From SIG603 sp963611165 (lineage in GTDB: Bacteria; Bacillota; Clostridia; Oscillospirales; Acutalibacteraceae), in the NCBI GenBank assembly GCA_963611165.1, contig CAVDQG010000006.1, forward strand, positions 13,725-77,724: DNA of 64,000 bases, given 5' to 3'. Made by a program: the position numbers and the translations under genes. Below, piece by piece: positions 31,817 through 41,186 of the stretch. The notes beneath the pieces were generated by a model that saw only the letters and a list, made by a program, of their open reading frames with translations, was not told the origin of the DNA and ran no database searches. Positions within the stretch are counted from its first letter, which is position 1; every line of letters starts with the position of its first letter.

Positions 31817-34774
31817 ATGAGCAAAAAATACGCAATTCGTGATCTCGCCAATGACCTTGGCGTAGAGAGTTCTAATATTGTCGATATCGTTAACAAGTAT
31901 ACCGACACAAGCAAAAAGCCGACACAGTCACTTGAGGATAACGAGCTTAACATTGTTTTCGACAAAATCACTCAGGACACATCGGTAAACGACGGATTCA
32001 AGGCATATTTCGCTTCCGCTACCGAGGAAGAGAAGCCGGAAAAGCCGGCCGAGAAGAAAGAGCCTAAGACAGAAAAGGCAGAGAAGCCTGCCGCAAAGAA
32101 GACTGTCAAGAAGGAAGTAAAGGCAGAGCCAAAGTCGGAGACTAAGTCGGAAACTAAGGCTGAAGCTAAGACAGAGGTTAAGCCTGAAGTTAAGTCAGAG
32201 ACTAAGGTTGAAGCGAAACCCGAAGTTAAAGCAGATGCTAAGTCTGAGGTAAAGACGGAGAATAAGTCCGACAGACCGCAGAGAGACACAAGAAGCCAGA
32301 ACGGCGAGAGAAGATTCGGCGACAGAAACAATAACCAGAACGGTGAGAGAAGATTCGGCGACAGAAACAATAACCAGAACGGTGAAAGAAGATTCGGCGA
32401 CAGAAACAATAACCAGAATGGTGAAAGAAGGTTCGGCGACAGAAACAATAACCAGAACGGTGAGAGAAGATTCGGCGACAGAAACAACCAGAATGGCGAA
32501 AGAAGATTCGGCGACAGAAATAATCAGAACGGCGAAAGAAGATTTGGCGACAGAAATTCCGACAGACCGCAGAGAGATTCAAGAAACAACGGATTTGACC
32601 GTTTCAATAAGAATCAGCCCGCTAAGGCAGAGGTTCCCGAGGTCAAGGAGGTTCATGTAAAGCGTGAGCTTAACAAGAACACCGCTCCGAGCGCACCGAA
32701 GAAGAGAGAGGAGCACCGTCCCGCTCAGGCTCGTGAGAAGCAGGAGACAATGAAGCTTTCGGGTTCGGCAACGGTCGGAAGCGTTCAGTCCGAGGACAGC
32801 TACTCCAGCAACAGAAGAGTTATCGATACAAGAACTCAGAATGTCAATATCGATAAGTACAACGAGAAGTACGATACCCTTGCTTTCGATAAGGTTAAGA
32901 ACGAGACAACAGCTTCCAAGCAGAAGTTCACCAACAGAAACAACAAAAAGGGCAAGAAGCAGGGCAGAAGAGAGACCGAGGCAGAGAGACTTTCCCGTAT
33001 CGCTCAGCAGAGAAAGGAAAAGCAGCTCACCATTCAGCTTCCCGATGAAATCACGGTCGGCGAGTTCGCTTCAAGACTTAAGGCAACAAGTGCCGAGGTT
33101 ATCAAGAAGCTTATGATGATGGGCGTTTTCGCTACCATTAACGATACAATCGACTTTGACACATGCGAGCTTATTGCCGATGAGTTCCACACAAAGGTTG
33201 AGCATGAGGTTGTTGTCACAATCGAGGACAGAATCATTGATGATTCCGAGGACGATGATGCAAATCTCGTCGAGAGAGCACCTGTTGTCTGCGTTATGGG
33301 TCACGTTGACCACGGTAAGACTTCTATTCTCGACGCTATCAGACACACAAGCGTTACAACCGGCGAGGCTGGCGGAATTACACAGCATATCGGTGCTTAT
33401 ACCGTTAAGGTAAACGACAGAGACATCACATTCCTTGATACTCCGGGTCACGCAGCTTTCACAGCCATGAGAGCAAGAGGCGCAATGGCAACAGATATTG
33501 CAGTTCTCGTTGTTGCAGCTGACGACGGTATCATGCCGCAGACAGTTGAGGCTATCAACCACGCAAAGGCAGCAGGAGTTTCCGTTATCGTTGCTATCAA
33601 CAAGATGGACAGACCTGCAGCTAACCCCGAGCACGTTATGCAGCAGCTCACAGAGTATGAGCTTGTTCCTGAGGAGTGGGGTGGCGATGTACCTTGCGTT
33701 CCTGTTTCTGCAGTCACAAAGATGGGTATTGACGATCTTCTCGAGATGATTCTTCTCGTTGCAGATATGAAGGAGCTTAAGGCTAACCCGGATCGTCAGG
33801 CAAGAGGTATCGTTATCGAGGCTAAGCTTGACAAGGGCAGAGGTCCTGTCGCAACAATGCTCGTTCAGAACGGTACACTTAAGGTTGGTGACATTGTTGT
33901 TGCCGGCACTTCAGTCGGTAGAGTAAGAGCTATGACAGACGATAAGGGCAGAAAGGTTAAGTCCGCAGGCCCGTCCGTTCCTGTTGAAATCACAGGTCTC
34001 GGCGACGTTCCTACAGGCGGCGACGTATTCAATGCCGTTTCCGATGAGCGTCTTGCACGTGAGCTCGTTGAGGAGAGAATCACCGCTCAGAAGGAAGAGA
34101 TGTTCAATTCTCAGACAAAGGTCACACTCGACAACCTCTTCGATCAGATGAGAGAGGGCGAGATGAAGGAGCTCAAGATTATCGTTAAGGCTGACGTTCA
34201 GGGCTCTGTTGAGGCTGTTAAGCAGTCGCTCGAGAAGCTCTCTAACGATGAAGTCAGAGTTAACATCATTCACGGCGCCGTCGGTGCTGTCAACGAGAAC
34301 GACGTTATGCTCGCTAACGCTTCCAACGCAATCATCGTCGGATTTAACGTCCGTCCTGATGCTGTTGCCGAGGAGAACGCAAAGCGTGACGGCGTTGATA
34401 TGAGACTTTACAGAATCATCTACGATTGCATCGAGGAGATTGAGTCCGCTATGAAGGGTATGCTCGCACCGAAGATTCGTGAGGTCATGCTCGGTAAGGC
34501 AGAGTGCCGTGAGATTTACAAGATTTCCAATGTCGGTATGGTTATCGGCGGTCACGTCACAAGCGGCAAAATCACGAGAAACGCACTCGTCAGAGTTGTT
34601 CGTGACGGTATTATCGTTGCAGACGACGAGGTTAAGTCACTCAGAAGATATAAGGATGACGTCCGTGAGGTAGCTCAGGGCTTTGACTGCGGTATCACAC
34701 TTAACAAGTTCTCCGATATCAAAATGGGAGACATTCTCGAGGCATACATCATGGAGGAATACAGAGAGGACTGA
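31817..34774 (+). CDS. infB: Translation initiation factor IF-2
   Basis: IF-2 brings initiator tRNA to the P site and promotes subunit joining. The 985-residue product is long. After an N-terminal IF2N domain comes a Lys/Glu repeat region (about residues 75-155), then seven tandem QNGERRFGDR units, a second IF2N, and the GTPase with GHVDHGKT (residue about 495), DTPGHAAF and NKMD. Domains II-IV follow. The core is ordinary; the variable N-terminal linker is unusually repetitive. Confidence 0.96.
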   Translation: MSKKYAIRDLANDLGVESSNIVDIVNKYTDTSKKPTQSLEDNELNIVFDKITQDTSVNDGFKAYFASATEEEKPEKPAEKKEPKTEKAEKPAAKKTVKKEVKAEPKSETKSETKAEAKTEVKPEVKSETKVEAKPEVKADAKSEVKTENKSDRPQRDTRSQNGERRFGDRNNNQNGERRFGDRNNNQNGERRFGDRNNNQNGERRFGDRNNNQNGERRFGDRNNQNGERRFGDRNNQNGERRFGDRNSDRPQRDSRNNGFDRFNKNQPAKAEVPEVKEVHVKRELNKNTAPSAPKKREEHRPAQAREKQETMKLSGSATVGSVQSEDSYSSNRRVIDTRTQNVNIDKYNEKYDTLAFDKVKNETTASKQKFTNRNNKKGKKQGRRETEAERLSRIAQQRKEKQLTIQLPDEITVGEFASRLKATSAEVIKKLMMMGVFATINDTIDFDTCELIADEFHTKVEHEVVVTIEDRIIDDSEDDDANLVERAPVVCVMGHVDHGKTSILDAIRHTSVTTGEAGGITQHIGAYTVKVNDRDITFLDTPGHAAFTAMRARGAMATDIAVLVVAADDGIMPQTVEAINHAKAAGVSVIVAINKMDRPAANPEHVMQQLTEYELVPEEWGGDVPCVPVSAVTKMGIDDLLEMILLVADMKELKANPDRQARGIVIEAKLDKGRGPVATMLVQNGTLKVGDIVVAGTSVGRVRAMTDDKGRKVKSAGPSVPVEITGLGDVPTGGDVFNAVSDERLARELVEERITAQKEEMFNSQTKVTLDNLFDQMREGEMKELKIIVKADVQGSVEAVKQSLEKLSNDEVRVNIIHGAVGAVNENDVMLANASNAIIVGFNVRPDAVAEENAKRDGVDMRLYRIIYDCIEEIESAMKGMLAPKIREVMLGKAECREIYKISNVGMVIGGHVTSGKITRNALVRVVRDGIIVADDEVKSLRRYKDDVREVAQGFDCGITLNKFSDIKMGDILEAYIMEEYRED
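32100..32270 (+). repeat. Lys/Glu pentapeptide-like repeat in infB
   Basis: The coding sequence repeats the pattern K(S/A/P)E(T/V/A)K many times (for example SETKSETKAEAKTEVKPEVK), giving a charged, probably helical or disordered linker. The DNA is correspondingly repetitive and may vary in length. Confidence 0.75.
32297..32554 (+). repeat. Tandem 39/36-base repeat in infB
   Basis: Seven copies of QNGERRFGDR are encoded: the first is joined to four units of 39 bases (13 residues) and two of 36 bases (12 residues), nearly identical at DNA level. Flanking SDRPQRD motifs occur on both sides. It is an in-frame minisatellite in the IF-2 linker. Confidence 0.9.
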
Positions 34775-34807
34775 TTTCCTCCCGTTTCAATCAGAAAGGC
34801 ATAAACA

Positions 34808-35149
34808 ATGGCTAGTCATAAATTAGACAGAACCACCGAAGACATCCGCAGAGAGCTCTCTGCGATTCTTCGTGAGGTTAAAGACCCGAGAGTTCAGGGA
34901 AAACTTATCTCGGTAGTAAGAGTTGAGGTTACAAACGATCTCTCCTACTGCACTGTTTATGTAAGCACAATGGAGGGAATGGACGCCACTAACGAGGCGG
35001 TCAAGGGACTGAAGAACGGCGCAGGCTACATCCGCCACGAGCTCGGCTCAAGGCTTGATATAAGATACACGCCTAAGCTTATCTTCAAAGCAACAGATTC
35101 CATTGAGTACAGTGCAAACATCACAAGATTGCTCAACGACCTCAAGTAA
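34808..35149 (+). CDS. rbfA: Ribosome-binding factor A
   Basis: RbfA assists late 16S maturation and cold adaptation. The 113-residue product has REVKDPRVQGKLISVVRVEV and YTPKLIFKATDSIEYS, typical of the KH-like RbfA fold. It lies between infB and nrnA in the standard order. Confidence 0.95.
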   Translation: MASHKLDRTTEDIRRELSAILREVKDPRVQGKLISVVRVEVTNDLSYCTVYVSTMEGMDATNEAVKGLKNGAGYIRHELGSRLDIRYTPKLIFKATDSIEYSANITRLLNDLK

Positions 35150-35163
35150 CAGGGGAAAATAAT

Positions 35164-36138
35164 ATGCCCAACAATATCACAATTAAAGAGGCAGCCGAAA
35201 GACTTCTTGCGTGGGACAACATTTGCGTTTACTCTCACGCAAGTCCCGACGGGGACACGCTCGGCAGTGCGTCGGCTTTGCTTCGTGTACTCGAGGGTTT
35301 GGGAAAGAAGACGGCGTTTCGCTGTTCTGACGAATATGCAGATAAATTCTCTTATCTTTTCGAGGGACTTAATTTAGACCTTCAGGATGAGGATATCGAG
35401 CATCACGTCACGGTGGACGTAGCCGACCCCAAGCTTCTCGGAAAATATTACGAATTATATATCGAGGACAATGATTTCTTTTGTCTTGCCATTGACCACC
35501 ACGCAACTCACGTGCCGTTTGCCCGTGAGGAGTGGGTAGTCGGCGGCGAGCCGTCCAACTGTGAGCTTATGTATAATCTCTTTTGTGAGATGAACGTAAA
35601 TATCACAGCTGATATCGCAAGTTGTGTCTACACGGGTATTGCAACGGATACGGGCTGCTTTAAGTACGCTTCCGTTAAGCCGAGCACACATATAATTGCC
35701 GCGAAGCTTATGGAAAAAGGAGCCGATGCCGCAAGAATCAACCGTGTAATGTTCGATACAAAGACAAAAGCATACATAGCCGCAGAACAGCTTGTTTTGT
35801 CCAAAATCAGATATTACGGTGACGGCAAGGTAGCTGTTATCGACATCACAAAGGATATTTGCGAGAAAACAGGCGCATCTCAGTCTGATATAGACATTCT
35901 TCCGTCCGTTCCGAGAATGATTGAGGGTGTTCTTGTCGGAATCACTCTCAAGGAAAAGGACGGCGGAATTTGGAAGGCTTCCGTTCGTGCGGTAAGCCCT
36001 GCAGACGCTTCGGCTATTTGCAAGAAATTCGGCGGCGGCGGTCATATCGGTGCGGCAGGCTGTGCGTTCGACAGCACCGTCACTCTCGAAGAGGCTGAAA
36101 AGGGTCTTGTAGAGGCGGCATTGGAGAATATCGGATGA
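35164..36138 (+). CDS. nrnA: DHH-family phosphoesterase, NrnA-like
   Basis: The 324-residue product shows the DHH motifs SHASPDGDTLGSA, AIDHHATH and the C-terminal GGGGHIGAAGC. In Bacillus NrnA degrades nanoRNA and pAp, and related proteins cleave cyclic dinucleotide products. It overlaps truB by four bases (ATGA). Confidence 0.92.
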   Translation: MPNNITIKEAAERLLAWDNICVYSHASPDGDTLGSASALLRVLEGLGKKTAFRCSDEYADKFSYLFEGLNLDLQDEDIEHHVTVDVADPKLLGKYYELYIEDNDFFCLAIDHHATHVPFAREEWVVGGEPSNCELMYNLFCEMNVNITADIASCVYTGIATDTGCFKYASVKPSTHIIAAKLMEKGADAARINRVMFDTKTKAYIAAEQLVLSKIRYYGDGKVAVIDITKDICEKTGASQSDIDILPSVPRMIEGVLVGITLKEKDGGIWKASVRAVSPADASAICKKFGGGGHIGAAGCAFDSTVTLEEAEKGLVEAALENIG

Positions 36139-37043
36139 ACGGTCTTATAGTACTTGATAAACCCGAGGGTTTCACTTCATTTGATGCCGTTGCGGTCATG
36201 AGAAAAATCACTCACGAAAAGAAAATCGGCCACACGGGAACTCTCGACCCTATGGCTACGGGAGTTCTGCCGATACTTCTCGGAAGAGGAACAAAGTGCG
36301 CCGACCTTCTGCCCGATACCGACAAGGAGTATGTCGCTTCCTTTAAGCTGGGAGTCAAGAGCGATACTCTTGACAGCACGGGAAAGATACTCGAGGAGAA
36401 TTACGGGAAAATCACCCGTGAGGCACTCGAAAGTGCACTCGAGAATTTTCGTGGAGAAATCGAGCAGATTCCTCCCATGTACTCGGCGGTTCAGGTAGGC
36501 GGTGTGCGACTTTATGACCTTGCAAGAAAGGGAATAGAGGTTGAGCGTGAGGCAAGGAAAATCAACATCTCACTTTTAAGGCTCGAAAGCTTTGATGAAA
36601 ACAGTGGCGAGGGAAAGCTTACCGTTCGTTGTTCCAAGGGAACCTACATAAGAACGCTTATCGACGACATCGCAAGAAGTCTCTCGCTTTGCGGCGGAAT
36701 TATGACGGCACTCAGAAGAACGAGAGCATGCGGCTTTGATATAAAGGACGCGTTGACCCTTGACGAGCTTAAGGCTTTAAGCGAAAATAACGAGATTGAA
36801 AGCGTTATAAAACCGCTTGACGGGCTGTTTAACGGGTACAGAAGAGTAAATGTTTCTGCCGCTCAGATGAACAGATACCTTAACGGCGGCGAGCTCTCAC
36901 TCGACAGACTTCACCTGAAATTCGGCACAGACGGCGAGAGGATAAGAGTATATTCTCCCGACGGCAAGCTTTTTCTCGGCTTGGGTCTTGCAGAGCTTGC
37001 GGAAAACAGGTTGAACATACTCAAGATTCTTCACGTGAAGTGA
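36135..37043 (+). CDS. truB: tRNA pseudouridine(55) synthase
   Basis: TruB makes pseudouridine 55 in the T-loop of tRNAs. The 302-residue product begins MNGLIVLDKPEGFTSFDAVA and holds the catalytic aspartate in GTLDPMATGVLP, plus PPMYSAVQVGGVRLYDLAR. A PUA-like C-terminus follows. It is coupled to nrnA by overlap. Confidence 0.95.
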   Translation: MNGLIVLDKPEGFTSFDAVAVMRKITHEKKIGHTGTLDPMATGVLPILLGRGTKCADLLPDTDKEYVASFKLGVKSDTLDSTGKILEENYGKITREALESALENFRGEIEQIPPMYSAVQVGGVRLYDLARKGIEVEREARKINISLLRLESFDENSGEGKLTVRCSKGTYIRTLIDDIARSLSLCGGIMTALRRTRACGFDIKDALTLDELKALSENNEIESVIKPLDGLFNGYRRVNVSAAQMNRYLNGGELSLDRLHLKFGTDGERIRVYSPDGKLFLGLGLAELAENRLNILKILHVK

Positions 37044-37074
37044 GAAAAATCTCAGATGCGGCAATAGGAAAAAG

Positions 37075-37995
37075 ATGCAAATTTACAGAGAATTAAACGG
37101 TATTTCAAAAAAGAATAAATCGACTGCGGTCGCTCTGGGTGCCTTTGACGGACTTCATCTCGGCCATCAAAAGGTTATCTCTCAGGTACTTGAAGAAGGC
37201 TTTGAGCCGAGCGTCTTCACCTTTTCGGAGGATCCGTCCAAGGTGCTTTCCGGCAAAACGGAGTATCTCATGACGGAGGAGGACAAAATCGGCGAGCTTG
37301 AAAAAATGGGAATAGAAAACATTTTTGACATAAGCTTTTCGAGCGTCAGAGATTTAACTCCCGAGGAATTTTTCTTCGATGTTTTGCTTGGCAGCTGCGG
37401 CGTGGGAATGATATCCTGCGGTGACGACTTCCGTTTCGGGAAAAAAGCGGCAGGCGACGTTAAGCTTTTAAGAAAGCTTTGCGACGAGAACGGGATTATT
37501 CTCAAAATCTGTCCGCCTGTTATGCTCGGCGACGTCGTGATTCATTCCTCGGCAATCCGATCGGCACTGAAAAAAGGCGATGCCGTAACGGCTGAAAAAA
37601 TGCTCGGCAGACCATTCGGCTTCACGCTCGAGGTTATCCACGGAAACTCTTTGGGCAGAACCATAGGGATTCCCACAATCAACCAAAAACTTCCCGAGGG
37701 CTTCGTGCTTCCGAAATTCGGCGTGTATGCCGCTTTCGTTCATATTGACGGCGAGAAATACCACGGCACGTGCAATATCGGCGTCAAGCCGACAGTCGGC
37801 TCAAGCGTTCCGCTTGCAGAAACGTGGATTGCTGATTTTGCGGGCGACCTTTACGGCAGAAAACTAAAGCTTGATGTTCTCCGGTTTATTCGTCCCGAGA
37901 AGAAATTTTCTTCACTTTCGGAACTAAAGGCTGAGATAGAAAGAAACTCGCTTGAAGCCGATAGAATATGCAGTGAATACATGAATAAATATTAA
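37075..37995 (+). CDS. ribF: Bifunctional riboflavin kinase/FAD synthetase
   Basis: RibF phosphorylates riboflavin to FMN and adenylylates FMN to FAD. The 306-residue product has the nucleotidyltransferase motif GAFDGLHLGHQ near residue 22 and a C-terminal kinase domain with GRTIGIPTIN, FGVYAA and GTCNIGVKPTVG. It ends the operon and is followed by a terminator. Confidence 0.95.
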   Translation: MQIYRELNGISKKNKSTAVALGAFDGLHLGHQKVISQVLEEGFEPSVFTFSEDPSKVLSGKTEYLMTEEDKIGELEKMGIENIFDISFSSVRDLTPEEFFFDVLLGSCGVGMISCGDDFRFGKKAAGDVKLLRKLCDENGIILKICPPVMLGDVVIHSSAIRSALKKGDAVTAEKMLGRPFGFTLEVIHGNSLGRTIGIPTINQKLPEGFVLPKFGVYAAFVHIDGEKYHGTCNIGVKPTVGSSVPLAETWIADFAGDLYGRKLKLDVLRFIRPEKKFSSLSELKAEIERNSLEADRICSEYMNKY

Positions 37996-38010
37996 TATAT
38001 TTGAGAGTGA

Positions 38011-38044
38011 AAGCCTCGTACCTTTTGCGGTAGGGGGCTTTTTT
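38011..38044 (+). terminator. Terminator of the rimP-ribF operon
   Basis: AAGCCTCGTACC (38011-38022) pairs imperfectly with GGTAGGGGGCTT (38029-38040), followed by TTTT. Confidence 0.75.
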
Positions 38045-38046
38045 GC

Positions 38047-38255
38047 ATGCTTTTAAAGCATAAATTTGCATACGATATTCAGGATATTGTATAGCTTTAA
38101 CACAAAGAAAAATTAACATTCACGGCTTAAAAACATTTGTTCCTCAAGAATCGAAACAATTACCCTATGAGCCTTCAAAATTTGTCAAAAATGTTAATAA
38201 ATGATTAAAATTTTTGACCGTGAGTATTTCATTTGTTGCAAATTGATGTTATAAT
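38047..38255 (+). promoter_or_regulatory. Intergenic region and promoter of the antiporter operon
   Basis: The 357-base gap 38045-38401 has no gene. It holds a perfect palindrome ATGCTTT-T-AAAGCAT (38047-38061) and an extended -10 promoter, TGTTATAAT (38247-38255), without a good -35. The transcript would carry a leader of about 140 A/T-rich bases before the AAAGGAGG of mnhE. Confidence 0.5.
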
Positions 38256-38401
38256 TTTTGGCGATATGATTATTCCGTAAAGTTATGGCTTTTATCGGAG
38301 AAATAAAATTTAGCCTGAATTGTTTTGTGTGCTTCGATTTTAAGAAGTCGGATTTTCATTTTTGAATTTTAAGGTATATTCTGTATAAAGGAGGAATATT
38401 T

Positions 38402-38911
38402 ATGTATTTGCTGCTGTTTGTTATGTGGATAATTTTTAACGGCAACATTACTCTCGAGATTGTCATTTTCGGCTTGTTTGTGTCTTTGGGAGTCTTTGCC
38501 TTCACCTGTATGTTCATGGACCACAGCATTAAGAAGGAAATAGCACTCTACAAAAATCTAATAAGCGGTTTTTGCTATGCGGTGGTGCTGGTAGTCGAGA
38601 TTGTAAAGGCGAATAATTTCGTACTGAAAATGATACTCACGCAAAAGGAAGAGCCTGTGCCCGCCATAGTGAGCTTCAGAACGAAGCTGAAAACAAATGC
38701 CGGCAGAGCTTTTCTTGCAAATGCCATCACGCTCACGCCCGGAACAATCACCGTGATGATGGAAAACGAGTGGTATCTTGTTCACTGCCTTGACGAAAGT
38801 CTTGCCGAGGGAATGGATGATTCGGATTTTGTGCACCGTATTCAGAAAATGGAGAACAGGGCGCTTCAGTCTATGAGCAAGAGTAAGAGTAAGGGGGGCA
38901 AGAAAAAATGA
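38402..38911 (+). CDS. mnhE: Na+/H+ antiporter subunit E
   Basis: The 169-residue membrane protein has two to three N-terminal helices and then the conserved VSFRTKLKTNAGRAFLANAI and TLTPGTITVMMENEWYLVH of the MrpE family. MrpE is an accessory subunit of multisubunit cation antiporters and is related to MbhA of membrane-bound hydrogenases. It heads the ten-gene operon and overlaps mnhF by four bases. Confidence 0.9.
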   Translation: MYLLLFVMWIIFNGNITLEIVIFGLFVSLGVFAFTCMFMDHSIKKEIALYKNLISGFCYAVVLVVEIVKANNFVLKMILTQKEEPVPAIVSFRTKLKTNAGRAFLANAITLTPGTITVMMENEWYLVHCLDESLAEGMDDSDFVHRIQKMENRALQSMSKSKSKGGKKK

Positions 38912-39228
38912 GTTTTGTTTCGGGATTTTTCACGGTAATTTTGATAATTCTTGCCGTACTTATAATTCTGTGCCTTATAAGAGCGGTTATCGGCCCGAGC
39001 GTCGCCGACAGAATCGTTGCAACGAATATGACGGGTACTTTAGTTATAACCTCGATTGCCGTGTTGGCAATTAAAATGAGAGAGGGCTACCTTGTTGATA
39101 TCTGCTTGATTTATGCGCTTATCAGCTTTTTGGCTGTTATCGTTCTCACCAAGGTTTATATGGGCGTATATATTCAGCGAAAATCAGGAAAGGAGGACAA
39201 GCACGATGAGCGCAGTAGAATGGGTTAG
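38908..39228 (+). CDS. mnhF: Na+/H+ antiporter subunit F
   Basis: The 106-residue product has three membrane helices and the MrpF signature RAVIGPSVADRIVATNMTGT followed by DICLIYALISFLAVIVLTKV. Its end overlaps the start of mnhG by 23 bases. Confidence 0.9.
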   Translation: MSFVSGFFTVILIILAVLIILCLIRAVIGPSVADRIVATNMTGTLVITSIAVLAIKMREGYLVDICLIYALISFLAVIVLTKVYMGVYIQRKSGKEDKHDERSRMG

Positions 39229-39589
39229 ATTTATCGTCGGAGCGGCACTGCTTGTCTTCGGAGTTTTTATTTTTATCGTTCAGATGATAGGAATTTTTAA
39301 ATTCAACTATGTTTTGAACAGAATGCATGCCGCCGCCATGGGCGATACTTTAGGCCTTGGCAGCAGTCTTCTGGGACTTATAGTTATCAACGGCTTTGAC
39401 TTCACAAGCCTCAAGCTTTTTATCATCATAGTTTTCCTGTGGTTCTCTTCTCCTGTATCCTCTCACCTTATCACAAGACTTGAGATGACAACGGACGAGC
39501 ATCACCACGACCACTACAAGGTTTTTGATCTTCACGAGCACGATTTGCCGACAGGCACGACTCAAGACGAACAGGAAGAGGTGGAATGA
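39206..39589 (+). CDS. mnhG: Na+/H+ antiporter subunit G
   Basis: The 127-residue product carries FKFNYVLNRMHAAAMGDTLG, the MrpG core, and three membrane helices. The tail is rich in His, Asp and Glu (TDEHHHDHYKVFDLHEHDLP). The start is ATG 39206, after AGGAGGAC. It overlaps the next gene by four bases. Confidence 0.9.
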   Translation: MSAVEWVRFIVGAALLVFGVFIFIVQMIGIFKFNYVLNRMHAAAMGDTLGLGSSLLGLIVINGFDFTSLKLFIIIVFLWFSSPVSSHLITRLEMTTDEHHHDHYKVFDLHEHDLPTGTTQDEQEEVE

Positions 39590-39882
39590 TGCAGGTATTC
39601 ATGATTATTCTTTTGCTGTTTTTGGTAGTTTGTGCGGTTTGCGCAAGCTTTTCCAAGAGCCTACTAAATACCATACTCATTTTCATGAGCTTCAGCCTTG
39701 TTATGTCTATAATTTGGATGGTACTGGAGTCTCCCGACCTTGCCATAACCGAGGCGGCTGTCGGTGCGGGCGTTACGAGTATACTTTTCTTTTTGACGCT
39801 CAAGAAAATCCATGCCATAGAAAGCAACGACGATGAATCTGAAGAAAAGGAGGAAGAGGAAGATGGCAAGAAAGTTAAGTGA
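39586..39882 (+). CDS. MbhD-like antiporter subunit (DUF4040)
   Basis: The 98-residue product has three helices and matches the MbhD/DUF4040 part of MrpA: LNTILIFMSFSLVMSIIWMV and LESPDLAITEAAVGAGVTSI. In Mrp antiporters this is fused to the C-terminus of MrpA; here, as in membrane-bound hydrogenases, it is a separate protein. The tail is a run of acidic residues (DDESEEKEEEEDGKK). Confidence 0.85.
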   Translation: MMQVFMIILLLFLVVCAVCASFSKSLLNTILIFMSFSLVMSIIWMVLESPDLAITEAAVGAGVTSILFFLTLKKIHAIESNDDESEEKEEEEDGKKVK

Positions 39883-40807
39883 AAACGAATATAAAAAGAC
39901 CTTTTCCTATAAATTCTCTTCGTGGTTTAACGGAACGAGAGAATATTTTGTCGGCGAACTCGAGATGAAGCCTCAGGAGGAGAAAAAGCCGAGAAAACCG
40001 CTTGCTCCCGCAGACCCTAACAGAAAAGCCTTTGACCTCAGGAACAACAAGGGCTTTAAGGAGTTCACGAAAATTTATCAGGTTTTCAGTGTGGTGCTGT
40101 GCCTTTTCATCGTGGTTATGCTTCTTTACGGCGTCAGCAAATTGCCGACCTACGGCGATGCCGACAGACCGGTCAACAACGAGGTTGCCGCAAGATATAT
40201 CGAGGCAGGAGAACAGGAGACAGGCTCCGTGAATATCGTCACAGGAATGATTTTGACTTACCGTGCGTTCGATACTTTCGGCGAGACCAATGTTCTCTTC
40301 ATCGCAACCGTTTGCGTAATGATTATGCTTGCGCTTGACGATAAGGTGCTCAAAAAGGAAGAGGAACACAACGACAGAATTTATGAGCCGAAAAACGATG
40401 TAATTCTTCAGACGGTGGCAAAAATCCTCGTGCCGATTATCATGGTTTTCGGTATTTACATAATCGTGAACGGTCAGCTTTCACCGGGCGGCGGATTCTC
40501 CGGCGGAGCTACTCTGGGTGCGGCATTCACGCTGTTTGTCTGTGCGTTCGGCTTCAAGAAAACAGGAAGATTCCTTAACGAGAAGGTTTATTCTGTTGCC
40601 AAGGTCACGGCACTTTGTGCTTACGGAGCAATCGGCACATACTATTACACATGCGGTGCAAACGGAATTGACGACCACATTCCGCTCGGCACACTCGGCC
40701 ACATTCTTTCGGGCGGTATCATTTTCCCGATTGATGTCTGCGTCGGTATCGAGGTAGCATGCACCATGTACGCATTTTACGCTTTATTCAGAAGAGGAGG
40801 ACTTTGA
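39863..40807 (+). CDS. mnhB: MbhE-MnhB fusion antiporter subunit
   Basis: The 314-residue product has a basic N-terminal cytoplasmic stretch of about 70 residues, an MbhE-like region (KIYQVFSVVLCLFIVVMLLY, then TGMILTYRAFDTFGETNVLF), and an MrpB domain (VFGIYIIVNGQLSPGGGFSG). So two subunits that are separate in Mbh complexes appear to be one protein here. ATG 39863 follows AAGGAGGAAGAGG. It overlaps the DUF4040 gene by 20 bases. Confidence 0.85.
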   Translation: MARKLSENEYKKTFSYKFSSWFNGTREYFVGELEMKPQEEKKPRKPLAPADPNRKAFDLRNNKGFKEFTKIYQVFSVVLCLFIVVMLLYGVSKLPTYGDADRPVNNEVAARYIEAGEQETGSVNIVTGMILTYRAFDTFGETNVLFIATVCVMIMLALDDKVLKKEEEHNDRIYEPKNDVILQTVAKILVPIIMVFGIYIIVNGQLSPGGGFSGGATLGAAFTLFVCAFGFKKTGRFLNEKVYSVAKVTALCAYGAIGTYYYTCGANGIDDHIPLGTLGHILSGGIIFPIDVCVGIEVACTMYAFYALFRRGGL

Positions 40808-40808
40808 T

Positions 40809-41186
40809 ATGCTTTCAGGGCTTCTTGCAAATTATCCCATAGCAGTTTCCGTAATCCTTTTCGGAATAGGCTTCTGCAATCTGCTTCTTCAGAAAAATCT
40901 AATTAAAAAGATAATTGGCTTCAATATAATGGACTCGGCAATCTATCTCTTTTTGGCTCTCCAGGGCTATATCAAGAGCAGAATTGCTCCGATTGTCGTT
41001 GACGGCATTCAGGATACGGGCAAATATATAAACCCGATTCCCTCGGGACTTGTTCTGACGGGCATCGTCGTTTCGGTTTCCGTTTCGGCTGTTATGCTCT
41101 CGATTACCATAAGACTTTACCGCCGTTATCACACCTTGAATCTCGATGAAATAAGCACGATAGTAAATGAGGAGGACAGCAAATAA
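40809..41186 (+). CDS. mnhC: Na+/H+ antiporter subunit C (NuoK-like)
   Basis: The 125-residue product has three helices and the NuoK/MrpC pattern FGIGFCNLLLQKNLIKKIIG then PSGLVLTGIVVSVSVSAVML. It overlaps the next gene by one base. Confidence 0.9.
   Translation: MLSGLLANYPIAVSVILFGIGFCNLLLQKNLIKKIIGFNIMDSAIYLFLALQGYIKSRIAPIVVDGIQDTGKYINPIPSGLVLTGIVVSVSVSAVMLSITIRLYRRYHTLNLDEISTIVNEEDSK

Noticed and set aside
32297..32554. Possible CRISPR or mobile repeat in infB
   Set aside because: The units are contiguous, in frame and code for one protein linker.
31972..32582. Repetitive minus-strand frames opposite the IF-2 linker
   Set aside because: They only mirror the tandem repeat of infB on the other strand and have no independent support.
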